64,000 bases of DNA from Xanthomarina gelatinilytica (lineage in GTDB: Bacteria > Bacteroidota > Bacteroidia > Flavobacteriales > Flavobacteriaceae), in the NCBI RefSeq assembly GCF_000348685.1, contig NZ_ANLA01000013.1, positions 62,001 through 126,000 of the forward strand, written 5' to 3'. Position numbers and translations under genes: made by a program. The notes under the pieces are model-generated. The model was not told the origin of the DNA and searched no databases. It worked only from the letters and a program-made list of their open reading frames with translations. Of the stretch, positions 16,942 through 26,304 are shown one piece after another. How positions within the stretch are numbered: position 1 is the first letter of the stretch; every line of letters begins with the position of its first letter.

Positions 16942-18654
16942 ATGAAAAAAATTACCACGTTTCTCATTCTATCTATTTTAACTATTTCTTTTTCTTGTAA
17001 AAACGAATCTAAAGAAATTACTAACACTGCCAGTACAGCAACTGTATATTATGGTGGAGACATCCTAACCATGGAAGGTGAAGAACCTGAATATGCCGAA
17101 GCATTGGTTGTTAGGGATGGTAAGATAGAATATGTTGGCACCTCCTCAAAAGCCATGGAAATTGCAGGAAAAGGACATGTTATGAAAAACCTGCAAGGCC
17201 ATACGCTTATTCCTGGACTCATAGATGGTCATGTGCATGTTTCAAATTTTGGCCCTCAAGCCATTGGCGCTCAAATATTGCCTCCTCCAGATGCTGGAGC
17301 AAAAGACATTCCTACATTGATCAATATTTTACAGGAATGGAACACACCTGAAAACAGAAGCCTAACAGGATGGATTTTTGGCATGGGTTTCAACGATTCT
17401 GTTCTTGAAGAAAAACGGTTTCCAACCAAACACGACTTGGATAAGGTATCTACAGAATATCCTGTTATGATTACCCATATTTCTTTACATTTTGCCGTTG
17501 TTAATTCCAAAGGCTTGGAGTTACTGAATATTACTTCCGAAACCAAAGATCCTGAAGGAGGCCTTATTAGACGTGAAAAAAACGGGGAACCAAATGGTGT
17601 TTTGGAAGAATTGGCTGCCGTACCATATATGGCAAAGGTGCTAATGCCTTCCTCAAAAGAGGTGGCAGACAAATTTTTTGAAGCTGGTATAAACATGGCC
17701 ATGTCTTATGGCTACACGACTGCCCAAGATGGAAGAACCATGCAAAACCATGAAGATTTGGTGGCCAAAGCAGAATCCAACCAGTTAAAAATTGATGTTG
17801 TAAGTTATATTGATTACCTGTTTGTGGATGACTATATGTCTTCCAAATGGTATAGTAACACCTACAACAATCATTATAGAATAGGTGGCATGAAAGTAAC
17901 TCTTGATGGTTCGCCTCAAGGCAGGACTGCCTGGAGAACACAACCTTATCTCCTACTCCCAGATGGCGCTAAAAAAGGATATTCTGGATATCCTGCTATC
18001 CCTCAAGACAGCATCGTTTCCAGTATTTATGAAAAAGGCTTTAAAAACAATTGGCAAATTTTAACTCATGCCAATGGAGATGCTGCCATAGATCAGATGA
18101 TTCGGACCATGAAACCCCTAACAGAAAAATACAACAACCAAGATAGACGTAACGTATTGATTCATGGACAATATGTAAGAGAAGACCAACTGGATTCTTT
18201 AAAGGAAATGGATATTATTGCCTCTCTGTTTCCTTTACATACCTTTTATTGGGGAGATTGGCATAAAGAAATAATTGGGGATAGTTTAGGGAACAAAATA
18301 AGCCCAACAAAAACAGCTCTCGATAAAGGCTTAAAACTAACCATACATACTGATGCTCCCGTGGCTTTACCCAATTTAATGCGTGTTCTATGGACTGCTT
18401 CCAAAAGGGAATCGCGTTCTGGGGAAATAATTGGCATAGAAGAAAGACTCACACCATACCAAGCCTTAAAAGCCATTACCATTTGGTCTGCTCACCAACA
18501 TTTTGAAGAAAATTCCAAAGGCTCCCTTAAAGCTGGCAAACTTGCAGATTTGGTTATTTTGGACAAAAACCCTTTAAAAGTAGACCTGTCAGATATCAAA
18601 GATATTGTGGTATTGGAAACTATTAAAGAAGGAGTGACCGTTTATAAAAAATAA
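16942..18654 (+). CDS. Amidohydrolase-family lipoprotein (YtcJ-like)
   Basis: The 570-residue protein is a lipoprotein (ILTISFSC, Cys20). It carries a metal-dependent amidohydrolase of the Amidohydro_3/YtcJ type. VVRDGKIEYVG starts the composite beta-sandwich, LIPGLIDGHVHV holds the HxH ligands, ILTHANGDAAIDQMI and VLIHGQYVREDQL hold further His ligands, and IHTDAPVALPNLM the Asp. It ends with AGKLADLVILDKNPL. The substrate is unknown; relatives hydrolyse N-formyl or exocyclic amines. A Shine-Dalgarno is not evident, as usual in Bacteroidota. It is transcribed together with the next gene (6-bp gap). Confidence 0.88.
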   Translation: MKKITTFLILSILTISFSCKNESKEITNTASTATVYYGGDILTMEGEEPEYAEALVVRDGKIEYVGTSSKAMEIAGKGHVMKNLQGHTLIPGLIDGHVHVSNFGPQAIGAQILPPPDAGAKDIPTLINILQEWNTPENRSLTGWIFGMGFNDSVLEEKRFPTKHDLDKVSTEYPVMITHISLHFAVVNSKGLELLNITSETKDPEGGLIRREKNGEPNGVLEELAAVPYMAKVLMPSSKEVADKFFEAGINMAMSYGYTTAQDGRTMQNHEDLVAKAESNQLKIDVVSYIDYLFVDDYMSSKWYSNTYNNHYRIGGMKVTLDGSPQGRTAWRTQPYLLLPDGAKKGYSGYPAIPQDSIVSSIYEKGFKNNWQILTHANGDAAIDQMIRTMKPLTEKYNNQDRRNVLIHGQYVREDQLDSLKEMDIIASLFPLHTFYWGDWHKEIIGDSLGNKISPTKTALDKGLKLTIHTDAPVALPNLMRVLWTASKRESRSGEIIGIEERLTPYQALKAITIWSAHQHFEENSKGSLKAGKLADLVILDKNPLKVDLSDIKDIVVLETIKEGVTVYKK

Positions 18655-18660
18655 TTAAAA

Positions 18661-19704
18661 ATGAGTTGTATGATACCTTTTGTTTCAAATAGAATAAAAC
18701 TATCATGCGTATTGTTCTTGCTTTTTAATGTGTTTTCCTGGTCCCAAAATGATAGTATTGTATTAAAAAATAAAGATAAAATTGTTGGGGAAATAAAATC
18801 TTTGGACAAAGGCGTACTCACAGTTAAAACCGATTATAGCGATTCGGACTTTAAAATAACTTGGCTGGAAGTTATAAGTGTAAGAAGTGAACAAACCTAT
18901 TTACTTACCTTGTCTGATGGCAGCAGAATCAATAGTACGCTCTATACCAAACCTGGAGACACAACAAAAGTGACTTTAAAAGACGAGTTTGAACTTACAA
19001 CCGATATTAAAAACATTGTCTATATAAAACCTGTTAAAAACGATTTCCTGTCAAGGTTTGTAGCTTCCATTTCCTTAGGTTACAACCTTACAAAAAGCAA
19101 CAACCTCCATCAATTTTCCGTTAGCAGTAATTTAAGTTACACGGCTTATAAATGGCTCTTTACTGCTGGCTTTAATTCTGTAAGAAGCAACCAGGACGAT
19201 GTAGAGGAAACCCAACGTACAGATGCCAATATAGGTATTAAATATTTTATGAAGAATGATTGGTTTTACTCCACTTCAGCAGATTTTTTATCCAACGATG
19301 AACAAAAATTGGAACTGCGTTCCACAATAAAAGGTGGTCTTGGAAAATACTTTACCCATACCAACAGATTGTACTTTGGTGGAGGGTTTGGTTTGGCGTT
19401 CAACAATGAAAAATATACAGACGAGTCCAGCACCAACCGAAACTCCCTGGAAGCTTATGGCACTTTAATGTTGAACATTTTCGACCTAAACGATTTAAGC
19501 CTAAGCACAGATGCAACATTATATCCCAGCTTAACCGAAGGTGGTAGATACAGGTTGGATTACAACCTTAATTTTAAATACGATTTACCCTTGGATTTCT
19601 TTTTAAAACTAGGCTTATCTTACAATTATGATAGTAAACCTGTGGAAGGAGCTTCCAGTTCTGATTATGTGTTTCAATCGTCCTTTGGTTGGGAGTTTAA
19701 TTGA
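18661..19704 (+). CDS. DUF481 family outer-membrane protein
   Basis: The 347-residue protein has a signal peptide (about 1-29, cleavage after VFSWSQ) and an N-terminal OmpA-like/adhesion beta part (IVLKNKDKIVGEIKSLDKGVLTVKTDYSD). It then has a DUF481 beta-barrel in the C-terminal two thirds, with alternating aromatic strands and a final FGWEFN ending in Asn after an aromatic. Close relatives are annotated as salt-induced outer membrane protein YdiY-like. The function is unknown. Its start codon lies 6 bp after the amidohydrolase stop, so it is cotranscribed. Confidence 0.85.
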   Translation: MSCMIPFVSNRIKLSCVLFLLFNVFSWSQNDSIVLKNKDKIVGEIKSLDKGVLTVKTDYSDSDFKITWLEVISVRSEQTYLLTLSDGSRINSTLYTKPGDTTKVTLKDEFELTTDIKNIVYIKPVKNDFLSRFVASISLGYNLTKSNNLHQFSVSSNLSYTAYKWLFTAGFNSVRSNQDDVEETQRTDANIGIKYFMKNDWFYSTSADFLSNDEQKLELRSTIKGGLGKYFTHTNRLYFGGGFGLAFNNEKYTDESSTNRNSLEAYGTLMLNIFDLNDLSLSTDATLYPSLTEGGRYRLDYNLNFKYDLPLDFFLKLGLSYNYDSKPVEGASSSDYVFQSSFGWEFN

Positions 19705-19858
19705 TAAAGAACCATATTTTTGATGATTTCTGAAAAAACAACATCACAACCTTGGTTTTTTATTTTATTTAACATTTAACCAACTGATTTTAAGACCGTT
19801 TTAATACTTTTTTAATCCTTATTTTCTATATTATTAGTGAACTAAAAAAATAAAAAAC

Positions 19859-20002
19859 ATGGGAACAATAAAAGATAAAAAGAAATTTAAACCAACAAAA
19901 GAGCAAAGCAACCCTACAAATCCTACTGGGAAAACAAAAAAAGATACAAACCAGTTTGATATTGATAAGGAGACCATAAAAAAACAACAGAACAAAAAAT
20001 AA
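19859..20002 (+). CDS. Small lysine-rich protein (47 aa)
   Basis: ATG at 19859 opens 47 codons, ending TAA at 20000-20002. The protein starts MGTIKDKKKFKPTKEQ and has 14 Lys plus many Asn, Thr and Gln, so it is highly basic and probably disordered. A convincing terminator (20025-20056) follows at once, and an AT-rich leader precedes it. That arrangement supports a real small gene, possibly nucleic-acid or ribosome associated. The family is not recognised. Confidence 0.6.
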   Translation: MGTIKDKKKFKPTKEQSNPTNPTGKTKKDTNQFDIDKETIKKQQNKK

Positions 20003-20024
20003 TTGTTCAATAAACTTTAAAGTG

Positions 20025-20056
20025 AAACCTATTCCTTAAAAGAATAGGTTTTTGTT
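20025..20056 (+). terminator. Terminator after the 47-aa gene
   Basis: AAACCTATTC (20025-20034) and GAATAGGTTT (20042-20051) form a perfect ten-pair stem with a seven-base loop and are followed by TTGTTTT. It separates the small gene from trmL. Confidence 0.8.
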
Positions 20057-20102
20057 TTATATTACCTGCTCAATTTTTATAATCCTTTTTTAAATCTTAT
20101 AC

Positions 20103-20558
20103 ATGCCATTGAACATTGTTTTAATTGAACCTGAAATCCCAAACAACACTGGAAATATTGGACGATTGGCCTTAGCCTCAGGCGCTAACTTACACCTTGT
20201 AAAACCTTTTGGGTTTAAAATAGATAATTCTCGCTTAAAACGTGCTGGTTTGGATTATTGGAAACATTTAAATATTAGTTATTACGAAAATACTGAGGCG
20301 TTTTTTAAAATCCATAAAACTGCCAATATGGTATTTTTATCCAGTCATGGAACAAAAGACCATTGGGACATTCCCTTTCAAGATAACCTATTTCTGGTTT
20401 TTGGAAAAGAATCTGTTGGCCTACCTAAAAACTTGACCGAAAAACATCCCGATAAATTGTTTAAAATCCCTTTGTTCAGTGAACATGTTAGGAGTTTGAA
20501 TTTAGCAAACGCAGTAAGTATTGTGATATATGAAGGTTTAAAACATGTAAACCATTAA
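20103..20558 (+). CDS. trmL: tRNA (cytidine/uridine-34 2'-O)-methyltransferase TrmL
   Basis: TrmL methylates the ribose of the wobble base of tRNA-Leu. This SPOUT enzyme has the normal length of 151 residues. VLIEPEIPNNTGNIGR is motif 1 and holds the catalytic Arg. FLVFGKESVGLPKNL is motif 2, and RSLNLANAVSIVIYEGL is motif 3, forming the trefoil knot. The stop overlaps the convergent gene at 20555 by 4 bp. Confidence 0.95.
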   Translation: MPLNIVLIEPEIPNNTGNIGRLALASGANLHLVKPFGFKIDNSRLKRAGLDYWKHLNISYYENTEAFFKIHKTANMVFLSSHGTKDHWDIPFQDNLFLVFGKESVGLPKNLTEKHPDKLFKIPLFSEHVRSLNLANAVSIVIYEGLKHVNH

Positions 20559-20947
20559 TCTTTTTTATTATCATGTGCTTCTTGCTCATGTCGCAACCAT
20601 TTTAAGGCTTCTTCCCTATCTGAAAAAATCTTTAAATGCCATTCGGTTGGTCTTGGTAATTTCTCCAGGACCTCAGTACTCATACTTGCCATTTTATTAT
20701 AAGCCACAACAGCCATAGCAACAATTTCTTTTAAAGTTGCTAAATTTCTTTGGGCATAAAAATCATAAGTATAAGAGAATTTTTTATTTATAAGCAAGGA
20801 GAAAGGTGCCTTTAAATTTGATTTTAAAACGTCATGATAATGATCAATCATAGCTATGTCCATCACCACTCCCTCATTGATGATCACTTCGGCTATGTTC
20901 TCTTCCAATAGGATGATGGTACCATAAGATAATTGTATAATTTTCAT
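20555..20947 (-). CDS. Hypothetical protein, STAS/SEC14-like
   Basis: The 130-residue protein has no signal peptide or membrane helix. The alternation GTIILLEENIAEVIINEGVVMDIAMIDHYHDVL, then FSLLINKKFSYTYDFYAQRNLATL, AMAVVAYNKMASMSTEVL and LKIFSDREEALKWLRHE, is like a STAS or SEC14-like alpha/beta domain. Similar proteins are common in Flavobacteriaceae and carry no assigned function. It is convergent with trmL and lies downstream of argS in the same direction (about 40 bp), so it may be cotranscribed with argS. Confidence 0.7.
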   Translation of the reverse strand: MKIIQLSYGTIILLEENIAEVIINEGVVMDIAMIDHYHDVLKSNLKAPFSLLINKKFSYTYDFYAQRNLATLKEIVAMAVVAYNKMASMSTEVLEKLPRPTEWHLKIFSDREEALKWLRHEQEAHDNKKD

Positions 20948-20986
20948 TACTGCATTACAATTATAAATTAAACCGTATTTCTAAGT

Positions 20987-22771
20987 TTACATACGTTTAG
21001 GCACATCTATTCCCAATAAGCTGAATGCATTTTTAATAATGTTTGCAACTGTTTGTGAGAGTTGGACCCTAAACACCTTTTCTGTGTTTGTATCTGCTCC
21101 TAAGATAGACATATTTTGGTAAAAGGAATTAAATTCTTTCACCAAATCATATGTGTAGTTGGCAATTAATGCTGGACTGTGATTTGTGGCAGCTTGCTGT
21201 ACCACATCTTCAAAAAGTTGTATTTGTTTTATTAAGGCCTTTTCTTTGTCTGATAGGAACACATTCTCTGGATCTAACTCCATAGCAACATCTATATCTG
21301 CCTTTCTTAAAATAGATTGAATCCTAGCGTAGGTATATTGAATAAATGGTCCTGTATTCCCTTGAAAGTCTATGGATTCTTTTGGGTCGAACAAAATTCG
21401 TTTTTTTGGATCCACTTTTAAAATATAATATTTTAAAGCACCTAAGCCAATCACTTTGTACAAGTCTTGTTTTTCGGTTTCGGTATAACCATCCAACTTC
21501 CCTAATTCTTCAGAAATCTCTCCAGCTGTTGCAGCCATTTCATCTATTAAATCGTCTGCATCCACAACGGTTCCTTCGCGACTTTTCATTTTTCCGGAAG
21601 GCAAATCTACCATGCCATAACTTAAATGATACAGGTTTTCTGCCCATTCAAAGCCTAATTTTTTAATTATCAAAAATAAGACCTTAAAGTGATATTCCTG
21701 CTCGTTCCCAACTGTATAAACCATACCTCCAACATCTGGATAATCTTTAACACGCTGAATGGCCGTTCCAATATCCTGAGTCATGTAAACAGCTGTTCCG
21801 TCACTACGCAACACAAGTTTTTCATCCAATCCCTCATCGGTTAGGTCACACCAAACAGAACCATCTTCTTTTTTAAAAAAGACACCTGTCTTTAAACCTT
21901 CAGACACAAACTCCTTACCCAATAAATAGGTCTCACTTTCATAGTAAAGTTTATCAAAATCAACTCCAAGGTTTTTGTAAGTCACATCAAAACCATCATA
22001 TACCCATTGATTCATTTTTTCCCATAAGGCAACGGTTTCTGGATCACCAGCTTCCCATTTTAAAAGCATGTCTTGGGCTGCTTTAAATATTGGCGCTTGC
22101 TTTTTGGCCTCTTCTTCTGGGTAGCCATCCCCAATCATTTGTTTTATTTCCTGCTTGTATTCCTGGTCGAACTTCACATAATAATTCCCTACCAACTTAT
22201 CGCCTTTCAAGCCTGTAGATTCAGGGGTTTCTCCTTGACCAAACTGTTTCCAGGCAATCATACTTTTACAAATATGAATGCCTCTGTCGTTAATTATCTG
22301 TGTTTTGTAAACTTTCTTTCCAGATGCTTTTAAAATTTCAGAAACACTATAACCCAACAAATTGTTTCTTATGTGTCCCAAATGCAAGGGTTTATTGGTG
22401 TTTGGCGAAGAATACTCCACCATAATGGCTTTGTCTTCAGGATCAGGACTTGTAAATCCATATGTGGCATCTGCTTTAATGCTATTGAAAAACTGAATAA
22501 AATAAGCAGCTTTAATTTCAACATTTAAAAAACCTTTAATAACATTGTATCCTTCCACTTCTGCCACATGCTCCACCAAATATTGACCAATTTGTGCTCC
22601 TATCTGCACAGGATTTCCTTTAATTACACGTAACATAGGAAAAATAACCACAGTTATATCTCCGGCAAATTCCTTTCTGGTTGCTTGAAACTCCACTGTG
22701 GGCAATTCCTGATTATAAATAACTTTTACTGCTTGAACAACATGTTTTGACAAGATGTCTTGAAGACCCAT
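20987..22771 (-). CDS. argS: Arginyl-tRNA synthetase
   Basis: ArgRS charges tRNA-Arg. This 594-residue class I synthetase shows the N-terminal Arg-tRNA-synt domain (about 1-110), the HIGH motif variant SSPNTNKPLHLGHIRNN at about 125-141, and KMSKS replaced by the family-typical KMKSREGT. The DALR anticodon-binding domain is C-terminal (FIQYTYARIQSILRKA to DVPKRM). The start is the ATG at 22771; a TATCTTTG -7 element lies 22 bp upstream. Confidence 0.97.
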   Translation of the reverse strand: MGLQDILSKHVVQAVKVIYNQELPTVEFQATRKEFAGDITVVIFPMLRVIKGNPVQIGAQIGQYLVEHVAEVEGYNVIKGFLNVEIKAAYFIQFFNSIKADATYGFTSPDPEDKAIMVEYSSPNTNKPLHLGHIRNNLLGYSVSEILKASGKKVYKTQIINDRGIHICKSMIAWKQFGQGETPESTGLKGDKLVGNYYVKFDQEYKQEIKQMIGDGYPEEEAKKQAPIFKAAQDMLLKWEAGDPETVALWEKMNQWVYDGFDVTYKNLGVDFDKLYYESETYLLGKEFVSEGLKTGVFFKKEDGSVWCDLTDEGLDEKLVLRSDGTAVYMTQDIGTAIQRVKDYPDVGGMVYTVGNEQEYHFKVLFLIIKKLGFEWAENLYHLSYGMVDLPSGKMKSREGTVVDADDLIDEMAATAGEISEELGKLDGYTETEKQDLYKVIGLGALKYYILKVDPKKRILFDPKESIDFQGNTGPFIQYTYARIQSILRKADIDVAMELDPENVFLSDKEKALIKQIQLFEDVVQQAATNHSPALIANYTYDLVKEFNSFYQNMSILGADTNTEKVFRVQLSQTVANIIKNAFSLLGIDVPKRM

Positions 22772-23191
22772 AACCTAATCTTTTTAAGGATGCAAAGATA
22801 AAACTTTTATTAAAGGTTTATAGCTTATGTGGCAGCTTATCTATCTTTAAATTTAAATTAGGCCTTGGCTTAGATTCCGTCTTTTGTTTTCCCCTAAACC
22901 AGGAAGTGCATTTCATCGACAAAAGTGTATTTTTTCCTACTTTTTTACCTTTCATCGATAGCGTCTTTTTTTGCTTTTTTTTGAACTGCCATTTCAACTA
23001 ATTTATTGGTATTAAAACGCAGAAATTAGTGTATTAAAACTCTTTTTACAATTTTTGTTAGGTAATGCTATTAATCGCCCCAAAACTATGGGCATTCTTG
23101 AACTAACTAACAATTACAGCTCTAAATACCAGCTATTAGACTTAATCTCAACAAGTTACAAAGCTCTTATTTTTTGTTGTAAGGCTAATGT
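22772..23191. other. 420-bp divergent intergenic region with promoter and a direct repeat
   Basis: No gene is visible in this region. On the argS side TATCTTTG (minus, 22793-22800) is a -7 element. In the middle, TTTCATCGA occurs twice, at 22911-22919 and 22950-22958, 39 bp apart centre to centre. They may be binding sites for a regulator of the kinase gene at 23192. The remainder is AT-rich without strong stems. Confidence 0.5.
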
Positions 23192-25258
23192 ATGAAGAAG
23201 TTATTTTCTTTAGTCGCTTGTCTCGTTTTTTTCATTGGTTTTTCACAAACCAAGGAACAAGATAGTCTTACCATTCAATTAGCCTTTCAAAATTCCGATA
23301 CCACAAAAATCAAAACCTCTTTATTACTGGTAAAAGTCCTTTACAGGGATCAAGAGTACGACAAAGCATTAAAATACATTTCGCAAACCGAAAAACTGTC
23401 CCAAAAACTAAATTATCAGGATGGCATTGCAGAAATGACCTATTACAAAGCATTGATTTATGCCCTTAAAGACGATTACATCAATGCCAGGGACAATTAT
23501 TTGAAAGCCAAGGAACTATTTATTCAACTTCAAGACACCTTAAACATTGCAAAAGTCAACAACAGCATAGGCTTAAACGAAATTAAAAGAGGCAATTACA
23601 ACGTAGGTTTGCAATATTCGCTTTTAGCGTTAAAAGAGTTTGAAAAACGAAACTTGAAAAAAGAGTTGCGCTCTGCCTACGAATGTCTGGCCAACGCATA
23701 TTACAGCATTAACAATATCCAAAAAGCTACCGAATACTATGTAAAGACTTTGGATATGGAAAGACAAATAAACAACAATGAAGGTTCCATAGAAGTCTTA
23801 AAAAAATTAGCTGAACTATACTCCTTACAAAAAGAATATAGAAAATCCATAGACTATTACGAAAAGGTATTAAAGATGACCTCGGTTGAAAATGATTCCT
23901 TAAGAAGCGAAATCCTGCCCAAGTTGGGAGGAGAATATTTACAGTTTAATGATTATGACAAAGCACTGGAGTATTTGGTTGAAGGGTTAAAATTGAATAG
24001 AAGCCTTGACAATCGTCATGGCATTTTGGTCTCGCTTAACAACCTTGGAAATTTAAACCTACAAAGAAATTTTCTTAAATATGCCGAAATACAGCTTTTG
24101 GAAGCTAAAGACATAGCCAGCGACATAGACGCCAAGAATGAACAGTTAAAAAATTATAGGCTTTTAAAATCATTGGATTCCACCAATAAAAGATTTGATC
24201 GTGCTTTTGTTTGGCAAAGGGAATACTACCAGTTGCAAAACGAACTCACTAAAAAAGAAGCTTTAACACTCATAGAACCAGAGGAACCCATATTAATTGA
24301 CAACTTAAGCATTAACAATCGTAATGAAGATACTGAAACTGTTAACATGGATCCCGATGCTGCTAAAACACAAAAAGAATTTGATAGGTTAAGACTTATA
24401 TTCTATGGGTTGTTAGGAGCTGTGGCCATCCTTTCAACCTTTTTAATTTTAATCTATCTTAAAAGAAATAGCAGATTGCAATACACCAGGGAACTGGAAG
24501 AAAAAAATAAACGTATTGAGATTCAAAACGAAGCTATTTTGGAACAAACCAAACACCTTGAAGATATAAACAAGGTGAAGGACAAATTGTTTTCCATAGT
24601 ATCTCACGATTTAAAAGATTCCTTAACCTCCATTAAAGGTTTTATAGACTTGTTAAAAGACGGCTCTTTAACCCAAGAGGAATTTAAAACCTTAATCCCG
24701 GAATTAAGTGAAAATGCCAACAATGCCTCTTTATTGCTGTTCAACCTATTAAATTGGTCCAAATCTCAAATGCAATCCTTAGAGCCAAGTCCAAGTTTAT
24801 TCGATTTACAGGAAGTCTTTGCAGACAAAATAAATCTACTGGAACAAAAACTGGAAAAGAAAGGCATTATTTTAAGGGATAAAACCTTAAGGGATTTTGT
24901 TTATGCTGATAAAAGTATGGTAGAGATTATTATTCAAAACCTACTTACAAATGCAATAAAATTCAGTAAAAAAGGGGATACCATTACCATTGCCAACCAA
25001 ATTAGTAATGGAAAATCCATCATCAGCATTTCCGATACTGGTGTTGGCATCTCTAAGGAAAACCAGCAAAAATTATTCAAAAATTCATCGTTTACAACTG
25101 TTGGCACCCAAAACGAAAAAGGGACTGGTTTAGGATTGACCATCTGCAAAGAACTGGTAGACTTAAACCATGGAAAAATTTGGGTGGAAAGCGATTTAAA
25201 TGTTGGAACAACGTTTTATGTGGAATTGCCAAAATCCAATCCTCAAAATCAATCTTAG
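23192..25258 (+). CDS. TPR-domain sensor histidine kinase
   Basis: The 688-residue protein has a signal peptide (about 1-18, FFIGFSQ), then seven or so tetratricopeptide repeats (about 40-330) predicted in the periplasm. A single transmembrane helix follows (about 405-425) and then a coiled coil. The HisKA domain has FSIVSHDLKDSLTSIKG with His472 as the phospho-acceptor, and the HATPase domain carries IIIQNLLTNAIKFSKK (N box), SISDTGVGIS (G1) and GTGLGLTICKELV (G2). No receiver or DNA-binding domain is fused and none is adjacent, so it is an orphan kinase. Its stop overlaps ctlX by 4 bp. Confidence 0.92.
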   Translation: MKKLFSLVACLVFFIGFSQTKEQDSLTIQLAFQNSDTTKIKTSLLLVKVLYRDQEYDKALKYISQTEKLSQKLNYQDGIAEMTYYKALIYALKDDYINARDNYLKAKELFIQLQDTLNIAKVNNSIGLNEIKRGNYNVGLQYSLLALKEFEKRNLKKELRSAYECLANAYYSINNIQKATEYYVKTLDMERQINNNEGSIEVLKKLAELYSLQKEYRKSIDYYEKVLKMTSVENDSLRSEILPKLGGEYLQFNDYDKALEYLVEGLKLNRSLDNRHGILVSLNNLGNLNLQRNFLKYAEIQLLEAKDIASDIDAKNEQLKNYRLLKSLDSTNKRFDRAFVWQREYYQLQNELTKKEALTLIEPEEPILIDNLSINNRNEDTETVNMDPDAAKTQKEFDRLRLIFYGLLGAVAILSTFLILIYLKRNSRLQYTRELEEKNKRIEIQNEAILEQTKHLEDINKVKDKLFSIVSHDLKDSLTSIKGFIDLLKDGSLTQEEFKTLIPELSENANNASLLLFNLLNWSKSQMQSLEPSPSLFDLQEVFADKINLLEQKLEKKGIILRDKTLRDFVYADKSMVEIIIQNLLTNAIKFSKKGDTITIANQISNGKSIISISDTGVGISKENQQKLFKNSSFTTVGTQNEKGTGLGLTICKELVDLNHGKIWVESDLNVGTTFYVELPKSNPQNQS

Positions 25259-26187
25259 TTTTTAGGCAAAAATATTTCAGCCATCATACAACGTGCACTA
25301 CCTCCACCACAGGTCTCAATGGTTTCCAAAGAACTTGAAAGGATGTCACAATGCTTTTCAATGGTTTTTATTTGAGCAGTCGTTAAAGAATCGTGAGCAG
25401 CTTGGCTCATTACCAAAAAACGTTTATTGTCCAACCCTCTAACCTGCAACATGTTTCCTGCAAAGTTGGCCACCTGATCTTCTGTAATTACAATCACTTC
25501 TTTGCCATCTTCTTTTAAATGTTTCAAAACATTTTTGCGCTCTTTTTTATCGTCTATACTATCCAGACAAATTACAGCAAAGGTTTCTGCCAAACACATC
25601 ATCACATTGGTATGGTAAATAGGTTTACGTTCCCCTTCTACCGTTTGGTAGGCCGTGAAGATAACCGGAGTATATTCAAAATCTTCACAAAACTCTATAA
25701 ACAAGTCCTCATCTGCTCGAGCCGATAACGCACAATAGGCTTTTTTGTTTACTCGATCCAACAACAAACTTCCTGTACCTTCAAGAAAAATACCTTCTTT
25801 TTCTGCGCTTGTGTAATCCACAATGTTTTCAATAGTAAAACCTTGCGCTTCAATATGCTCTAAAATATCCTCTCTACGTTCTTTTCTACGGTTCTCGGCA
25901 AACATAGGGTATAAAGCCACATCGCCATTTTCATGGAAACTTACCCAATTGTTGGGAAATACAGAATCTGGAGTGTCCAATTCCTTGTTGTCGCTTACCA
26001 CAATAACATGAACACCCACTGCTTGAAGCTTCTCTACAAACGCATCAAATTCCTCTTGAGCCTTGGTATTAATAACAGCATTTTTTAAATCTAAGTCTTC
26101 CTGAAAATAATTGTTAACTGCTGTTTGCTCATTCATCCTAAATTGAACAGGACGAATCATTAAGATGGTATTTGTGGTTTGATTCAT
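25255..26187 (-). CDS. ctlX: Arginine deiminase/amidinotransferase-family protein, CtlX-like
   Basis: The 310-residue protein belongs to the guanidino-modifying (arginine deiminase) superfamily and matches the citrulline-utilisation hydrolase CtlX group. TPDSVFPNNWVSFH carries the active-site Asp; YHTNVMMCLAE supplies the His; ETCGGGSARCMMAEIFLP holds the catalytic Cys. The role is probably hydrolysis of a citrulline- or arginine-like compound to an amine product and ammonia. A promoter TTG-N19-TAATTTTG precedes it. It is convergent with the sensor kinase. Confidence 0.82.
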   Translation of the reverse strand: MNQTTNTILMIRPVQFRMNEQTAVNNYFQEDLDLKNAVINTKAQEEFDAFVEKLQAVGVHVIVVSDNKELDTPDSVFPNNWVSFHENGDVALYPMFAENRRKERREDILEHIEAQGFTIENIVDYTSAEKEGIFLEGTGSLLLDRVNKKAYCALSARADEDLFIEFCEDFEYTPVIFTAYQTVEGERKPIYHTNVMMCLAETFAVICLDSIDDKKERKNVLKHLKEDGKEVIVITEDQVANFAGNMLQVRGLDNKRFLVMSQAAHDSLTTAQIKTIEKHCDILSSSLETIETCGGGSARCMMAEIFLPKN

Positions 26188-26207
26188 ATCTTTACTTTTT
26201 AGATCTG

Positions 26208-26237
26208 CAAAATTACTTTATTAATAGTGAAAAGCAA
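26208..26237 (-). promoter_or_regulatory. ctlX promoter (TTG-N19-TAATTTTG)
   Basis: On the minus strand TTG (26235-26237) is followed after 19 bp by TAATTTTG (26208-26215). Both elements and spacing match the Bacteroidota housekeeping promoter pattern, about 20 bp upstream of the ctlX ATG. Confidence 0.65.
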
Positions 26238-26304
26238 TTGTGTAAGGCAATAAAAATTGTTACTTTGATAAACTAATTAGAGAGTCATTAAATTGTAAAT
26301 ACTT

